Below, piece by piece: positions 54,943-62,777 of a DNA stretch of 64,000 nucleotides. The stretch is from Chachezhania sediminis (lineage in GTDB: Bacteria > Pseudomonadota > Alphaproteobacteria > Rhodobacterales > Rhodobacteraceae), in NCBI RefSeq assembly GCF_009765275.1, contig NZ_VOPH01000005.1, positions 248,001 to 312,000 of the forward strand. The letters are read 5' to 3'. Position 1 is the stretch's first letter; each line of letters starts with the position of its first letter. The translations under genes and the position numbers were made by a program. The notes under the pieces are model-generated. The model was given only the letters and a program-made list of their open reading frames with translations, had not been told where the DNA came from and ran no database searches.

Positions 54943-55826
54943 GACGCACCTTTCCGGCGAGAGCTTCGCCCCTCCTCCGGAACCTGCGCCGGATCCGCGT
55001 CGCGGACCAGCCTTTCCTCTCCCGCAAGGCAGACGAAGCGCGCGCCCTTCATGCGGCCGATCAGGGTCAGGCCAACCTGACGTGCGATCTCCACCCCCCA
55101 GGCGGTAAAGCCGGAGCGGGAGGCAAGGACCGGAATCCCCATCAGCGCCGTCTTGATCACCATCTCGGACGTCAGCCGGCCTGTTGTGTAGAGGATCTTG
55201 TCCGCAGCAGGGGTTCCGGTCGAAAACATCCAGCCCGCGATCTTGTCGACAGCGTTGTGGCGGCCGACGTCTTCCATGTAAACCAGCGGTTGGTCCTGTT
55301 GGCAGAGCACCGTGCCGTGGATCGCCCCGGCCTCCAGGTACAGCGACGGCGTACGGTTGATCTGGTGGGACAGGGCGTAAAGCCACGATGTCCGCGCCTC
55401 TGCCGCAGGCAGGGTCAGCCCCTCCAGCCCTTCCATCATGTCGCCGAAGACCGTCCCCACGGCACAGCCCGAGGTGCGCGTCTTTTTGGCCAGTTTCGCC
55501 TCGTGCGAGGTTTCGACCTTCGTCCGCACGACCACCGCCTCGACCTCCTCGTCATAGTCGACGCCCGTCACCTCGTCCGCGGTGCCCAGCATGCCCTGGT
55601 TCTTCAGGAACCCCAGCGCCAGGTATTCCGGGTAATCGCCGATGGTCATGGCCGTCACGATCTCACGCGAATTGAGGTAGATCGTCAGCGGACGTTCCTC
55701 GACCACCGAAAGGGCGACCTCGGCCCCGGTCTGGTCGTGCCCGATCACTGCCCGCGTCAGCCCCGCGGCCTGCGGATCCGGCGCGATGATCCAGCCCCCG
55801 GTCGCATCCAGCCTGGCCATGGTCAT
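54939..55826 (-). CDS. fdhD: formate dehydrogenase accessory sulfurtransferase FdhD
   Basis: Transfers sulfur to the molybdenum or tungsten cofactor before insertion into formate dehydrogenase. The 295-aa protein has TIYLNSREIVTAMTIG, the EYLALGFL helix, and the SGC site with Cys121, but the second cysteine of the usual C-x-x-C is Gly124 (CAVG). The rest (YMEDVGRHNAVDKIAGW, YTTGRLTSEMV, ASRSGFTAWGVEIA) is typical. First gene of a five-gene coupled operon; divergent from azlC with 63 nt between them. An alternative start is the ATG at 55820. Confidence 0.93.
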   Translation of the reverse strand: MTMARLDATGGWIIAPDPQAAGLTRAVIGHDQTGAEVALSVVEERPLTIYLNSREIVTAMTIGDYPEYLALGFLKNQGMLGTADEVTGVDYDEEVEAVVVRTKVETSHEAKLAKKTRTSGCAVGTVFGDMMEGLEGLTLPAAEARTSWLYALSHQINRTPSLYLEAGAIHGTVLCQQDQPLVYMEDVGRHNAVDKIAGWMFSTGTPAADKILYTTGRLTSEMVIKTALMGIPVLASRSGFTAWGVEIARQVGLTLIGRMKGARFVCLAGEERLVRDADPAQVPEEGRSSRRKGAS

Positions 55827-55889
55827 CCCCCCGTTTGCATCGCCCGTTCTTCGCCGCTAAAGCTTGCTGGCCTACCCTAGGAAGTTTGC

Positions 55890-56612
55890 ATGTCCTCCTC
55901 CACATCCTTTTCCGATTTCCTTCGCGGTGCGCGGGACAGCATACCCTTCATCCTTGTCGTCGGTCCATTCGGCGCGGTTTTCGGAGTGGTCGCCGCCGGT
56001 TCCGGGCTGAACCTGTTCCAGATCATGGTCTATACCGGGTCGATCTTCGCGGGCGCGGCGCAGCTGACCTCGCTTGGCCTTCTGCAGGAACAGGCGCCGA
56101 CGATCATCGCGCTGTTGTCCGGTCTGGCGGTGAACCTGCGGATGGGGATGTATTCTGCCTCGCTGACCCCCTACATGGGCGACGCGCCTCTGTGGAAACG
56201 CGCCATCGCGGCCTACCTGATGGTCGATCAGTCCTATGCCCTGTCGCTGGCCCGGTTCGAAAGGGACCGGGACATGCCGATGCCCAACCGCTATGCCTAT
56301 TTCTTCGGGACCGCCGCGGTCATCGCGCCGCTCTGGTGCGCGGCGACGCTGGTGGGGGCCCTCGTGGGGGTGCAGATCCCCGACAGCTGGAACCTGGACT
56401 TCATCGTGCCCATCGCCTTTCTCAGCCTGGTGGCGCCGATGCTGCGCACACCCGCGCACAGGATAGCGGCGCTGACGGCCGGGCTGGTATCGCTGCCGGC
56501 GGCATTCCTGCCCTATAACCTGGGGCTAATCGTGGCCGGGGCGCTGGGGATGATCGTAGGCGCCAGAGTAGAACTGTCGCTGCGGCGCAAGGGAAGCTGG
56601 ACCGATGCCTGA
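55890..56612 (+). CDS. azlC: AzlC family branched-chain amino acid exporter, large subunit
   Basis: A 240-aa membrane protein of the AzlC family, pairing with AzlD to export branched-chain amino acids or analogues. It has several helices and the conserved VGPFGAVFGVVA and SIFAGAAQLTSLGLL segments. Its stop overlaps azlD by 8 nt. Divergent from fdhD; no shared operator is evident. Confidence 0.92.
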   Translation: MSSSTSFSDFLRGARDSIPFILVVGPFGAVFGVVAAGSGLNLFQIMVYTGSIFAGAAQLTSLGLLQEQAPTIIALLSGLAVNLRMGMYSASLTPYMGDAPLWKRAIAAYLMVDQSYALSLARFERDRDMPMPNRYAYFFGTAAVIAPLWCAATLVGALVGVQIPDSWNLDFIVPIAFLSLVAPMLRTPAHRIAALTAGLVSLPAAFLPYNLGLIVAGALGMIVGARVELSLRRKGSWTDA

Positions 56613-56958
56613 GGAAACCGTGGTCGTTGTCGAACGCGCCTTCACCGATGCGCAGTTCTGGATCATCTGCGCCGGGCTGGCCGTCGGCAGCTTTGCCCTG
56701 CGCTTCGGCTTCCTGGCACTGATGGGCGGGCGCACCATGCCCGAAGCCGTGCTGCGCCACCTGCGCTATACCGCCGTGGCGATCCTGCCGGCGCTGGTGA
56801 CGCCGCTGGTGATCTGGCCCGCAGCGACCGACGGGGTCTTCAGCCTGCCGCACCTTGCAGCCGGGGCCATGACGGTGATCGCCGGGTACGTGACCCGCAG
56901 TGCGCTGGGGGGAATCCTGGGCGGGATCGTGACACTGTATCTGGTACAGTACCTGTGA
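56605..56958 (+). CDS. azlD: AzlD family branched-chain amino acid exporter, small subunit
   Basis: A 117-aa hydrophobic protein with three to four helices and the ICAGLAVGSFALRFGFLAL segment typical of AzlD. It overlaps azlC by 8 nt. It converges on a lipoprotein gene with 29 nt between them. Confidence 0.9.
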   Translation: MPEETVVVVERAFTDAQFWIICAGLAVGSFALRFGFLALMGGRTMPEAVLRHLRYTAVAILPALVTPLVIWPAATDGVFSLPHLAAGAMTVIAGYVTRSALGGILGGIVTLYLVQYL

Positions 56959-56987
56959 TCGGCGGCTGAACCGCCGACCGGCAGGCG

Positions 56988-57641
56988 TCAGTTCGTGAAG
57001 GGCTGGGCCGCCTTGGCCGCTTCGGCGGCGGCCTTCTGGGCATTCACCGCGGCCACGCCATCCTGGATGTTGCCCTCGTCATCCTCGAAATATTTCTCGG
57101 TCGTGACGCCGGGGATCTGGGCGAACTGGTTCATAAGGGCGTTGGGCTGCATCACCTGCTTGATCTGGCCGAAGCCCGGCACCCGCCGCAGCACGCCGGA
57201 TGTCGAATTCGCACAGAACAAGGCCGCGACATGGCCTTCCCGCTGCGCCAGTTGCAGCGCGGTCTGGGCCTGTTCGGGCGTCACCTCGACCGTCTGCAGG
57301 ACGACGTGGAAGGTCGACCGCGCATGGGCGCTTTTGTAATAGGCCAGTTCCTGCGGAGTGATGCCGTACAGCACGTCGTTGCGTTCCGGCACACCGTCCA
57401 GAACGAAGGATCCGGCCGGGTCGAACATGACCCGTTCGCCCGGTGCATTGATCAGCAGGGCGGAATGCGCCCCGTTGCCGGTCCGGTTCGACACCATGGT
57501 GATCAGTGTCAGCGTGTTCGGACCCGGTTCGCGGTAATGCGACGCCGCCATTTCGGCATCCGTGGCATAGCGCTGTCCCGGCGTGGCACAGCCGGCCAGC
57601 GCCAGGCAAGCGATGCCCAGGCACAAAAGCGGAACTCGCAT
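56988..57641 (-). CDS. predicted lipoprotein, lineage-specific
   Basis: A 217-aa lipoprotein with lipobox LAGC at residues 14-17 (MRVPLLCLGIACLALAGC), an N-terminal NRTGNGAHSALLINAPGERV motif suggestive of a cysteine-protease or nuclease-like fold, and a helical Ala/Lys-rich tail. The ATG at 57641 is chosen because the signal sequence starts there. The gene encoding the small oxidase subunit ends 14 nt upstream, so the two are likely co-transcribed. I do not recognise its function. Confidence 0.75.
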   Translation of the reverse strand: MRVPLLCLGIACLALAGCATPGQRYATDAEMAASHYREPGPNTLTLITMVSNRTGNGAHSALLINAPGERVMFDPAGSFVLDGVPERNDVLYGITPQELAYYKSAHARSTFHVVLQTVEVTPEQAQTALQLAQREGHVAALFCANSTSGVLRRVPGFGQIKQVMQPNALMNQFAQIPGVTTEKYFEDDEGNIQDGVAAVNAQKAAAEAAKAAQPFTN

Positions 57642-57655
57642 CGGACGGGTTCGGC

Positions 57656-57790
57656 TCAGGTCCAGAAGATGGCCATCAGGATGATCAGGACCACGACGAC
57701 GCCAACGACACGCGTGGATGCGCGAATGAAACCGTCGAAGGTCTCGTAGTGCTCCGTCATTTCCATTTCGCCGTGCTTGTATTCCGCCAT
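57656..57790 (-). CDS. aa3-type cytochrome c oxidase subunit IV
   Basis: A 44-aa gene missed by many length cut-offs: MAEYKHGEMEMTEHYETFDG, then a single membrane helix FIRASTRVVGVVVVLIILMA and IFWT. It matches the alphaproteobacterial aa3-type oxidase subunit IV family (one transmembrane helix). Structural genes for subunits I-III are not in this window; the protein is commonly encoded away from them. A lipoprotein gene follows. Confidence 0.88.
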   Translation of the reverse strand: MAEYKHGEMEMTEHYETFDGFIRASTRVVGVVVVLIILMAIFWT

Positions 57791-58041
57791 CTTGGCCCTC
57801 GGTCATCTGAGTGGATCGGGTCAAAGACGTCCCTACCCCATCGTCACGCCCTTGTCATCCCGCCACAGACCCGATCCGACGCGGCGATTTGCCCGTGTGT
57901 ATTCCGTGCCTTGCATCGGGAAACGCCCCGCGCGCGTGGCAGGAACGGTGGGTGCGGCGCGCATCCGCCGGGGGCGGAAGGGCGGACCCGCAAAATCCGG
58001 GTGGAGTCCTCCCGCCACACGCGCCGACGGGAAGGCTGACG

Positions 58042-58524
58042 TCAGGTCCCGGGCACGTCTTCCCCGGCCTGGTCAGGGACCCCGTCGTCGATATCCGCGG
58101 ACAGCCGGAACCCGATCCGGTTCGGCGGCGCCTCGGGCTTGGGCTTCGGCACCGCACGCAGCATCACGTTCAGCTGGGTCACGTGCTGGACCAGCTGTGT
58201 CCGCGAACCCGACGGATCGGTGCCGTAAAAGGTCACGATATCCGGGTCGAAATAGCCCATACCGGCAATCCGCATGACACCCATGTCGCCGCCCGCCAGG
58301 CCCATCGCCACCTCGTGTTCCGCATCCAGCTGTGCTTCGAAACTGCGGATATAGAGGATCATGCGTTCATAGGCCCAGCGCGCCGGGCTTTTCCCCGCCG
58401 CGGCCTTGGCCAGCCTCTCCGGCACGCCCTCGCACGGGGGACAGGCCGACGGGTCGGTCTGTACATCGTGCTTCACCGGTATCTGCGGCCCGATCAGGGT
58501 GTCCGTGTCGTGCGTGTCGCTCAT
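58042..58524 (-). CDS. probable DUF6173 family protein
   Basis: A 160-aa protein with an N-terminal low-complexity region and a globular part containing SPARWAYERMILYIRSFEAQ, then VAMGLAGGDMGVMRIAGMGYFDPDIV and LVQHVTQLNVMLRAVPK. I recall such Roseobacter-restricted proteins as DUF6173, though this is from memory. It has no signal peptide, membrane helix or catalytic motif. Confidence 0.65.
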   Translation of the reverse strand: MSDTHDTDTLIGPQIPVKHDVQTDPSACPPCEGVPERLAKAAAGKSPARWAYERMILYIRSFEAQLDAEHEVAMGLAGGDMGVMRIAGMGYFDPDIVTFYGTDPSGSRTQLVQHVTQLNVMLRAVPKPKPEAPPNRIGFRLSADIDDGVPDQAGEDVPGT

Positions 58525-58587
58525 GCCGATGTCCTTCCCGATTTCTCGTTCGGGGCAAACCCGGCCGCGCGCGTCAGGCCCGATGGT

Positions 58588-59634
58588 TCAGGCCCGCGTG
58601 TAATACCAGGCGCCGTCCGGCCCCATCTCGCGCGTGGCCTGCCCCGTTACGTACAGATGGTGCACATGGGCCATGGCTTCAAACAGGGCCAGCCCATATT
58701 CGCTGTCCCCGATGGTCCGCTTGAACAGCGGAGGAAAGCAGTCCGACGCCGTCTTCGGCGTGTCCAGGTGCTTCACCAGCCGGTTCAGCCCGCCGTGGTG
58801 ATTGTCGATCAGCTGGCGCAGCCGGGTCGGAAGGCCGGTGAAGACCAACTTGTGCCCGCCCAGTACCAGATGCCGCGGTTCCGCCAGTGTCGCCAGCCGT
58901 TCGCAGCTTTCCAGCCAGTCGCCCACCGGGTCGGCCCCGGGTTCGTTCGCATGCAGGCTGAGATTGGGCGAGATGGACGAGATGATCTGGTCCCCCGCAA
59001 TCACCAAGTCGTCGTCGCGGCTCCAGAACGTGGCGTGTTCCGGCGCATGGCCGTTGCCGATATGGATGTCCCAGGTACGCCCGCCCATGCGGATCGTGTC
59101 GCCCTGTGCAATACGGGTATAGCCCGGCGGCAGCCTGGAACAGACGTCCTTGAAGTGCCAGCCATTGTCCTTGATCCGCGCTTCCAGGATTTCCGGCTTC
59201 ATGCCCGCAGACCGCCAGAAGGCCACGACTTCGTCGGGCGGCGTGACATGGACGTCCAGGCTCAGCATCCGGGCCATAAGCCACGAGGTGCGGGTCGTGA
59301 CCAGTTCGGCACCGTGCTCGGTCTGGAACCAGCCGGCATTGCCGATATGGTCGGGATGGTGATGCGTGACCACCACCCTTGTGACCGGCTTGCCGCCCAG
59401 CGGTCCCGCCATCAGCGCGGTCCACAGATCCCGCGCGTCCTTGGTCTTGAAACCGGTGTCGACGATGGTCCAGCCATCGCCGTCATCCAGCGCGAACACG
59501 TTCACATGGTCCAGCCGCATCGGCAGGGGCATGCGCATCCACAGGACTCCGGGGGCGACCTCGATCGCCTCGACGCCTTTCGGGGGCGTCTCCCAGGGAT
59601 ACCTCAGGCCACCGCCGGTCGTGCTGCCATCCAT
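58588..59634 (-). CDS. metallo-beta-lactamase-fold hydrolase
   Basis: A 348-aa hydrolase with the MBL zinc motif THHHPDHIGN (HxHxDH) near residue 90, the downstream zinc His in IGNGHAPEHATF and the bridging Asp in VIAGDQIISSI. The C-terminal 100 residues include a helical extension (RLRQLIDNHHGGLNRLVKHL). It starts 4 nt after the stop of the acyl-CoA dehydrogenase, so the two form an operon; the substrate could be a thioester or lactone product of that enzyme, but this is inferred. Confidence 0.87.
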   Translation of the reverse strand: MDGSTTGGGLRYPWETPPKGVEAIEVAPGVLWMRMPLPMRLDHVNVFALDDGDGWTIVDTGFKTKDARDLWTALMAGPLGGKPVTRVVVTHHHPDHIGNAGWFQTEHGAELVTTRTSWLMARMLSLDVHVTPPDEVVAFWRSAGMKPEILEARIKDNGWHFKDVCSRLPPGYTRIAQGDTIRMGGRTWDIHIGNGHAPEHATFWSRDDDLVIAGDQIISSISPNLSLHANEPGADPVGDWLESCERLATLAEPRHLVLGGHKLVFTGLPTRLRQLIDNHHGGLNRLVKHLDTPKTASDCFPPLFKRTIGDSEYGLALFEAMAHVHHLYVTGQATREMGPDGAWYYTRA

Positions 59635-59638
59635 GCGC

Positions 59639-61360
59639 TCAGGCCGCCAGATCGTCGGTGCTGATGGCGTAAAGCCCTTCGGCCCCAGCCCGCGCCGACT
59701 GCAGCAGGCTTTCGTGTTCCGGCAACAGGCGATTGACGTAGAAGGCCGCCAGCTTCACCCGCGGGCCTGCCGGCTCGGCCGCCGCCGCCTTCAGGTGATA
59801 GTGACCGCCCAGCACCCGGGCAAAGGCGCGGGCAAAGGGAACGGCCCCGGCGAAACGTTCGTTCATCTCCTGCCCCACCAGCCATTCAACGGCCTCGCGC
59901 AGCGTCTCGGCCGATTGCCAGACGGCCTCGGCCAGCTCCGGAAGGGTGCCACGAACGGTTTCGGCATGGCCCTGGATCTCGTCCAGCAGGCGGAAGGCGG
60001 CCTCGCCCCCGTCCATCATCTTGCGCGCGACAAGATCCATGGCCTGGATGCCGTTGGTGCCTTCATAGATCGCGGTGACGCGGACATCGCGGGCATATTG
60101 CGCGGCGCCCGTTTCCTCGATGAAGCCCATGCCGCCGTGGATCTGCACGCCGGTTTCGGCCACGGCCATGCCGGTATCGGTGCCGAAGGCCTTGGCCAGC
60201 GGCGTCAGCAGCGCGGCCCGCGCCGACCAGTCCGCATCGCCCGTGGCCTTGGTCATGTCGATGGCCACCGCACAGGCCAGCGCGATCGCGCGCGCCGCCA
60301 GGATATCGGCCTTCATGGTGATCAGCATCCGGCGCACATCGGCATGGTCGACGATGGTCCCGGTGCCTTCGGGCTTGCCAGACAGCGGCGTCTTGCCCTG
60401 CTTGCGCTCCATCGCGAAGGCCAGCGCGTGCTGATAGGCGCCTTCCGCAGCGCCGACCCCCTGGGTGCCCACGCCCAGGCGGGCGTTGTTCATCATGGTG
60501 AACATCGCGGCCATGCCGCCATGCTCGTGGCCCACCAGCCAGCCCTTGGCCCCGTCGAATTCCATGACGCAGGTGGGCGAGCCATGCAGGCCCAGCTTGT
60601 GCTCCAGGCTGACCACCTTCAGCGTGTTGGCCACGCCCGGCTTGCCGTTTTCGTCCGGCAGGTATTTCGGCACCAGGAACAGGCTGATCCCCTTGGTCCC
60701 GGGCACGCCGTCCGGCAGGCGCGCCAGCACCAGGTGGACGATGTTTTCCGCCACGTCATGGTCGCCCCAGCTGATGAAGATCTTCTGACCCGACACCGCA
60801 TAGGTCCCGTCGCCGTTCGGCACAGCCTTCGACGACAGCGCGCCCACATCCGAACCGGCATGGGGTTCGGTCAGGTTCATGGTCCCGGTCCACTCGCCGG
60901 AATTCAGCTTGGGCAGGTACAGGTCCTTCAACTCGTCGCTGGCGTGATGCTCCAGCGCCTCGATCTGGCCATGGGTCAGCAGCGGGCACAGCTGCAGCGA
61001 CAGGCAGGCGCCCGACATCATGTCGTTGACGGCGGTGGTCACCGCCATCGGCAGACCCATCCCGCCATATTCCGGGCTGCCGGAGATCCCGACCCAGCCG
61101 CCTTCGGCAATCGCCTTCCAGCCTTCCGCGAAACCGGGGGACGTCCGCACGACCCCGTTTTCCAGCTTGGCCGGGTGAAGGTCGCCATTGCGGTTCACCG
61201 GCGCCATCACTTCGTCCGACAGCTTGCCGGCCTCGGCCAGGATCGCGCTGACGGTCTCGGGGCTGGCCTCCGCGAACAGGTCGGTGGCCGCGACGCGGTC
61301 GAAGCCGACCACCTCGCGCAGAAGGAATTCGTGTTCCGAGACAGGGGCGCGGTACGGCAT
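59639..61360 (-). CDS. acyl-CoA dehydrogenase, DmdC-like
   Basis: A 573-aa flavoprotein with the N-terminal and middle ACAD domains (GTMNLTEPHAGSDVGAL, ISWGDHDVAENIVHLVLAR) and the FAD/CoA region (QIHGGMGFIEETGAAQYARDVRV; catalytic Glu context YEGTNGIQAMDLVARK), plus a C-terminal extension of about 100 residues. Length and sequence resemble DmdC (3-methylmercaptopropionyl-CoA dehydrogenase) and related fatty-acyl ACADs. The start is the ATG at 61360; an upstream ATG at 61372 lies within the ribosome site GGAGAGG. Operon with an MBL hydrolase. Confidence 0.85.
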   Translation of the reverse strand: MPYRAPVSEHEFLLREVVGFDRVAATDLFAEASPETVSAILAEAGKLSDEVMAPVNRNGDLHPAKLENGVVRTSPGFAEGWKAIAEGGWVGISGSPEYGGMGLPMAVTTAVNDMMSGACLSLQLCPLLTHGQIEALEHHASDELKDLYLPKLNSGEWTGTMNLTEPHAGSDVGALSSKAVPNGDGTYAVSGQKIFISWGDHDVAENIVHLVLARLPDGVPGTKGISLFLVPKYLPDENGKPGVANTLKVVSLEHKLGLHGSPTCVMEFDGAKGWLVGHEHGGMAAMFTMMNNARLGVGTQGVGAAEGAYQHALAFAMERKQGKTPLSGKPEGTGTIVDHADVRRMLITMKADILAARAIALACAVAIDMTKATGDADWSARAALLTPLAKAFGTDTGMAVAETGVQIHGGMGFIEETGAAQYARDVRVTAIYEGTNGIQAMDLVARKMMDGGEAAFRLLDEIQGHAETVRGTLPELAEAVWQSAETLREAVEWLVGQEMNERFAGAVPFARAFARVLGGHYHLKAAAAEPAGPRVKLAAFYVNRLLPEHESLLQSARAGAEGLYAISTDDLAA

Positions 61361-61529
61361 GGGCCTCTCCATTGGCTGGACGTTGGGGGCGCGCGCGGCG
61401 CGGCCCGGTCTTGGCAGGCTGCCCGCACGCCTGTTATGAACGGCGCTCGGTGCGGGTATCTAGCCGCGGGCCCCAACCGATCAACCGAAACGCGGCGTCA
61501 CGATCCCGCAGAATGGAAGTTCGCCCCGA

Positions 61530-62504
61530 ATGGCGCCAAACCTGTCAGATGTCAGCCAAATTTCCGCGGTGACCGAGCGCCTTGCGGCAGATGACCATGG
61601 CTTGGCCCGGGCTGCGCAGCTTTTGCGCGACGGGGCCTGCGTCGCCTTCCCGACGGAAACGGTCTATGGTCTGGGCGCCGATGCGCGGAACGGTGAAGCG
61701 GTGGCCGGGATCTATGCCGCGAAGGGCCGGCCCAGCTTCAACCCGCTGATCGCCCATGTCGCCGATGCCGCGTCGGCCCAGCGTCATGTGGTCTGGTCCG
61801 ACCTGGCCGAAAAGCTGGCCCGGGCCTTCTGGCCCGGCCCCCTGACGCTGGTCCTGCCCTTGGCCCCGGACCACGGGATTTCTTCCCTGACCACTGCAGG
61901 GCTGGATACGCTGGCCGTCCGCGTCCCGGCGCACCCGGCGGCACAGGCCCTGCTGCGGGCATTCGACGGGCCCCTGGCCGCGCCTTCGGCCAATCCTTCC
62001 GGCCGGATCAGCCCCACGACGGCGGATCACGTGCTGGCAGGCCTGTCTGGCCGGATCGCGGCCGTGCTGGACGATGGCCCCTGCAGCGTCGGCGTCGAAA
62101 GCACCATCGTCGGGCTGGCCGACGGCGTGCCGCGCCTGCTGCGCCCCGGCGGGCTGGCCACGGAACCAATTGAAGCCGTGCTGGGCCACGCCCTTGCCCA
62201 GCCTGCCAGCGACGACATCACCGCCCCCGGGCAGTTGTCCAGCCACTATGCCCCGGCCGGTGCGGTCCGCCTGAATGCCGAAGCGTCCCAAGGGGACGAG
62301 GTCTTCCTGGGCTTCGGCCCCGGCCCCTGCGACCTGTCCCTGTCGCCCGACGGGGACCTGGCGCAGGCCGCGGCCCGGCTCTTCGACTGCCTGCACCGGC
62401 TGGATGCGACCGGCCGCCCCATCGCTGTGGCGCCCATTCCCGACAGTGGCCTGGGCCTTGCCATCAATGATCGCCTGCGCCGGGCCGCGGCGCCGCGACC
62501 CTAG
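61530..62504 (+). CDS. L-threonylcarbamoyladenylate synthase (Sua5/YciO/YrdC with C-terminal domain)
   Basis: First enzyme of tRNA t6A37 synthesis, making threonylcarbamoyl-AMP. The 324-aa protein has the YrdC-domain motifs FPTETVYGLGADA, KGRPSFNPLIAHV, FWPGPLTLVLPL, LAAPSANPSGRISP and the Sua5-type C-terminal domain (SSHYAPAGAVRL...). The ATG at 61530 has no clear ribosome site; an in-frame GTG at 61569 (VTERLAADDHGL) is a plausible alternative start. Confidence 0.93.
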   Translation: MAPNLSDVSQISAVTERLAADDHGLARAAQLLRDGACVAFPTETVYGLGADARNGEAVAGIYAAKGRPSFNPLIAHVADAASAQRHVVWSDLAEKLARAFWPGPLTLVLPLAPDHGISSLTTAGLDTLAVRVPAHPAAQALLRAFDGPLAAPSANPSGRISPTTADHVLAGLSGRIAAVLDDGPCSVGVESTIVGLADGVPRLLRPGGLATEPIEAVLGHALAQPASDDITAPGQLSSHYAPAGAVRLNAEASQGDEVFLGFGPGPCDLSLSPDGDLAQAAARLFDCLHRLDATGRPIAVAPIPDSGLGLAINDRLRRAAAPRP

Positions 62505-62777
62505 AGTCAAAGCCCCAGGCCCCCGGTTATCATTCCGCCCTGCGCCTGCTAGTCTGCGCCCTGACACCATCTGCCCGTTCGTCCAGGTCATAGGTTCCGT
62601 GCCCCAGGCTTCCCTGCCGTCCTTCGTCTGCCAAACTCCGGAATCCGCCTGGCAACCCACGTGGCCGGGAACGGTCGGCCGGGTCGCGCGGAGAGCCGGA
62701 CTGTCCGGGCCCGCGGGCCGTCCGCGGGCGCGCAGGATTGCCGCCCTGACCATTGCCCAGCCCGGAAGAGAGCACCC

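Noticed and set aside
59366-61594. A 742-codon plus-strand frame opposite the acyl-CoA dehydrogenase, and similar frames opposite sat-cysC, ETF-QO and the TIGR02302 gene.
   Set aside because: All are antisense to genes with convincing domain motifs and their translations look like reverse-complement artefacts.
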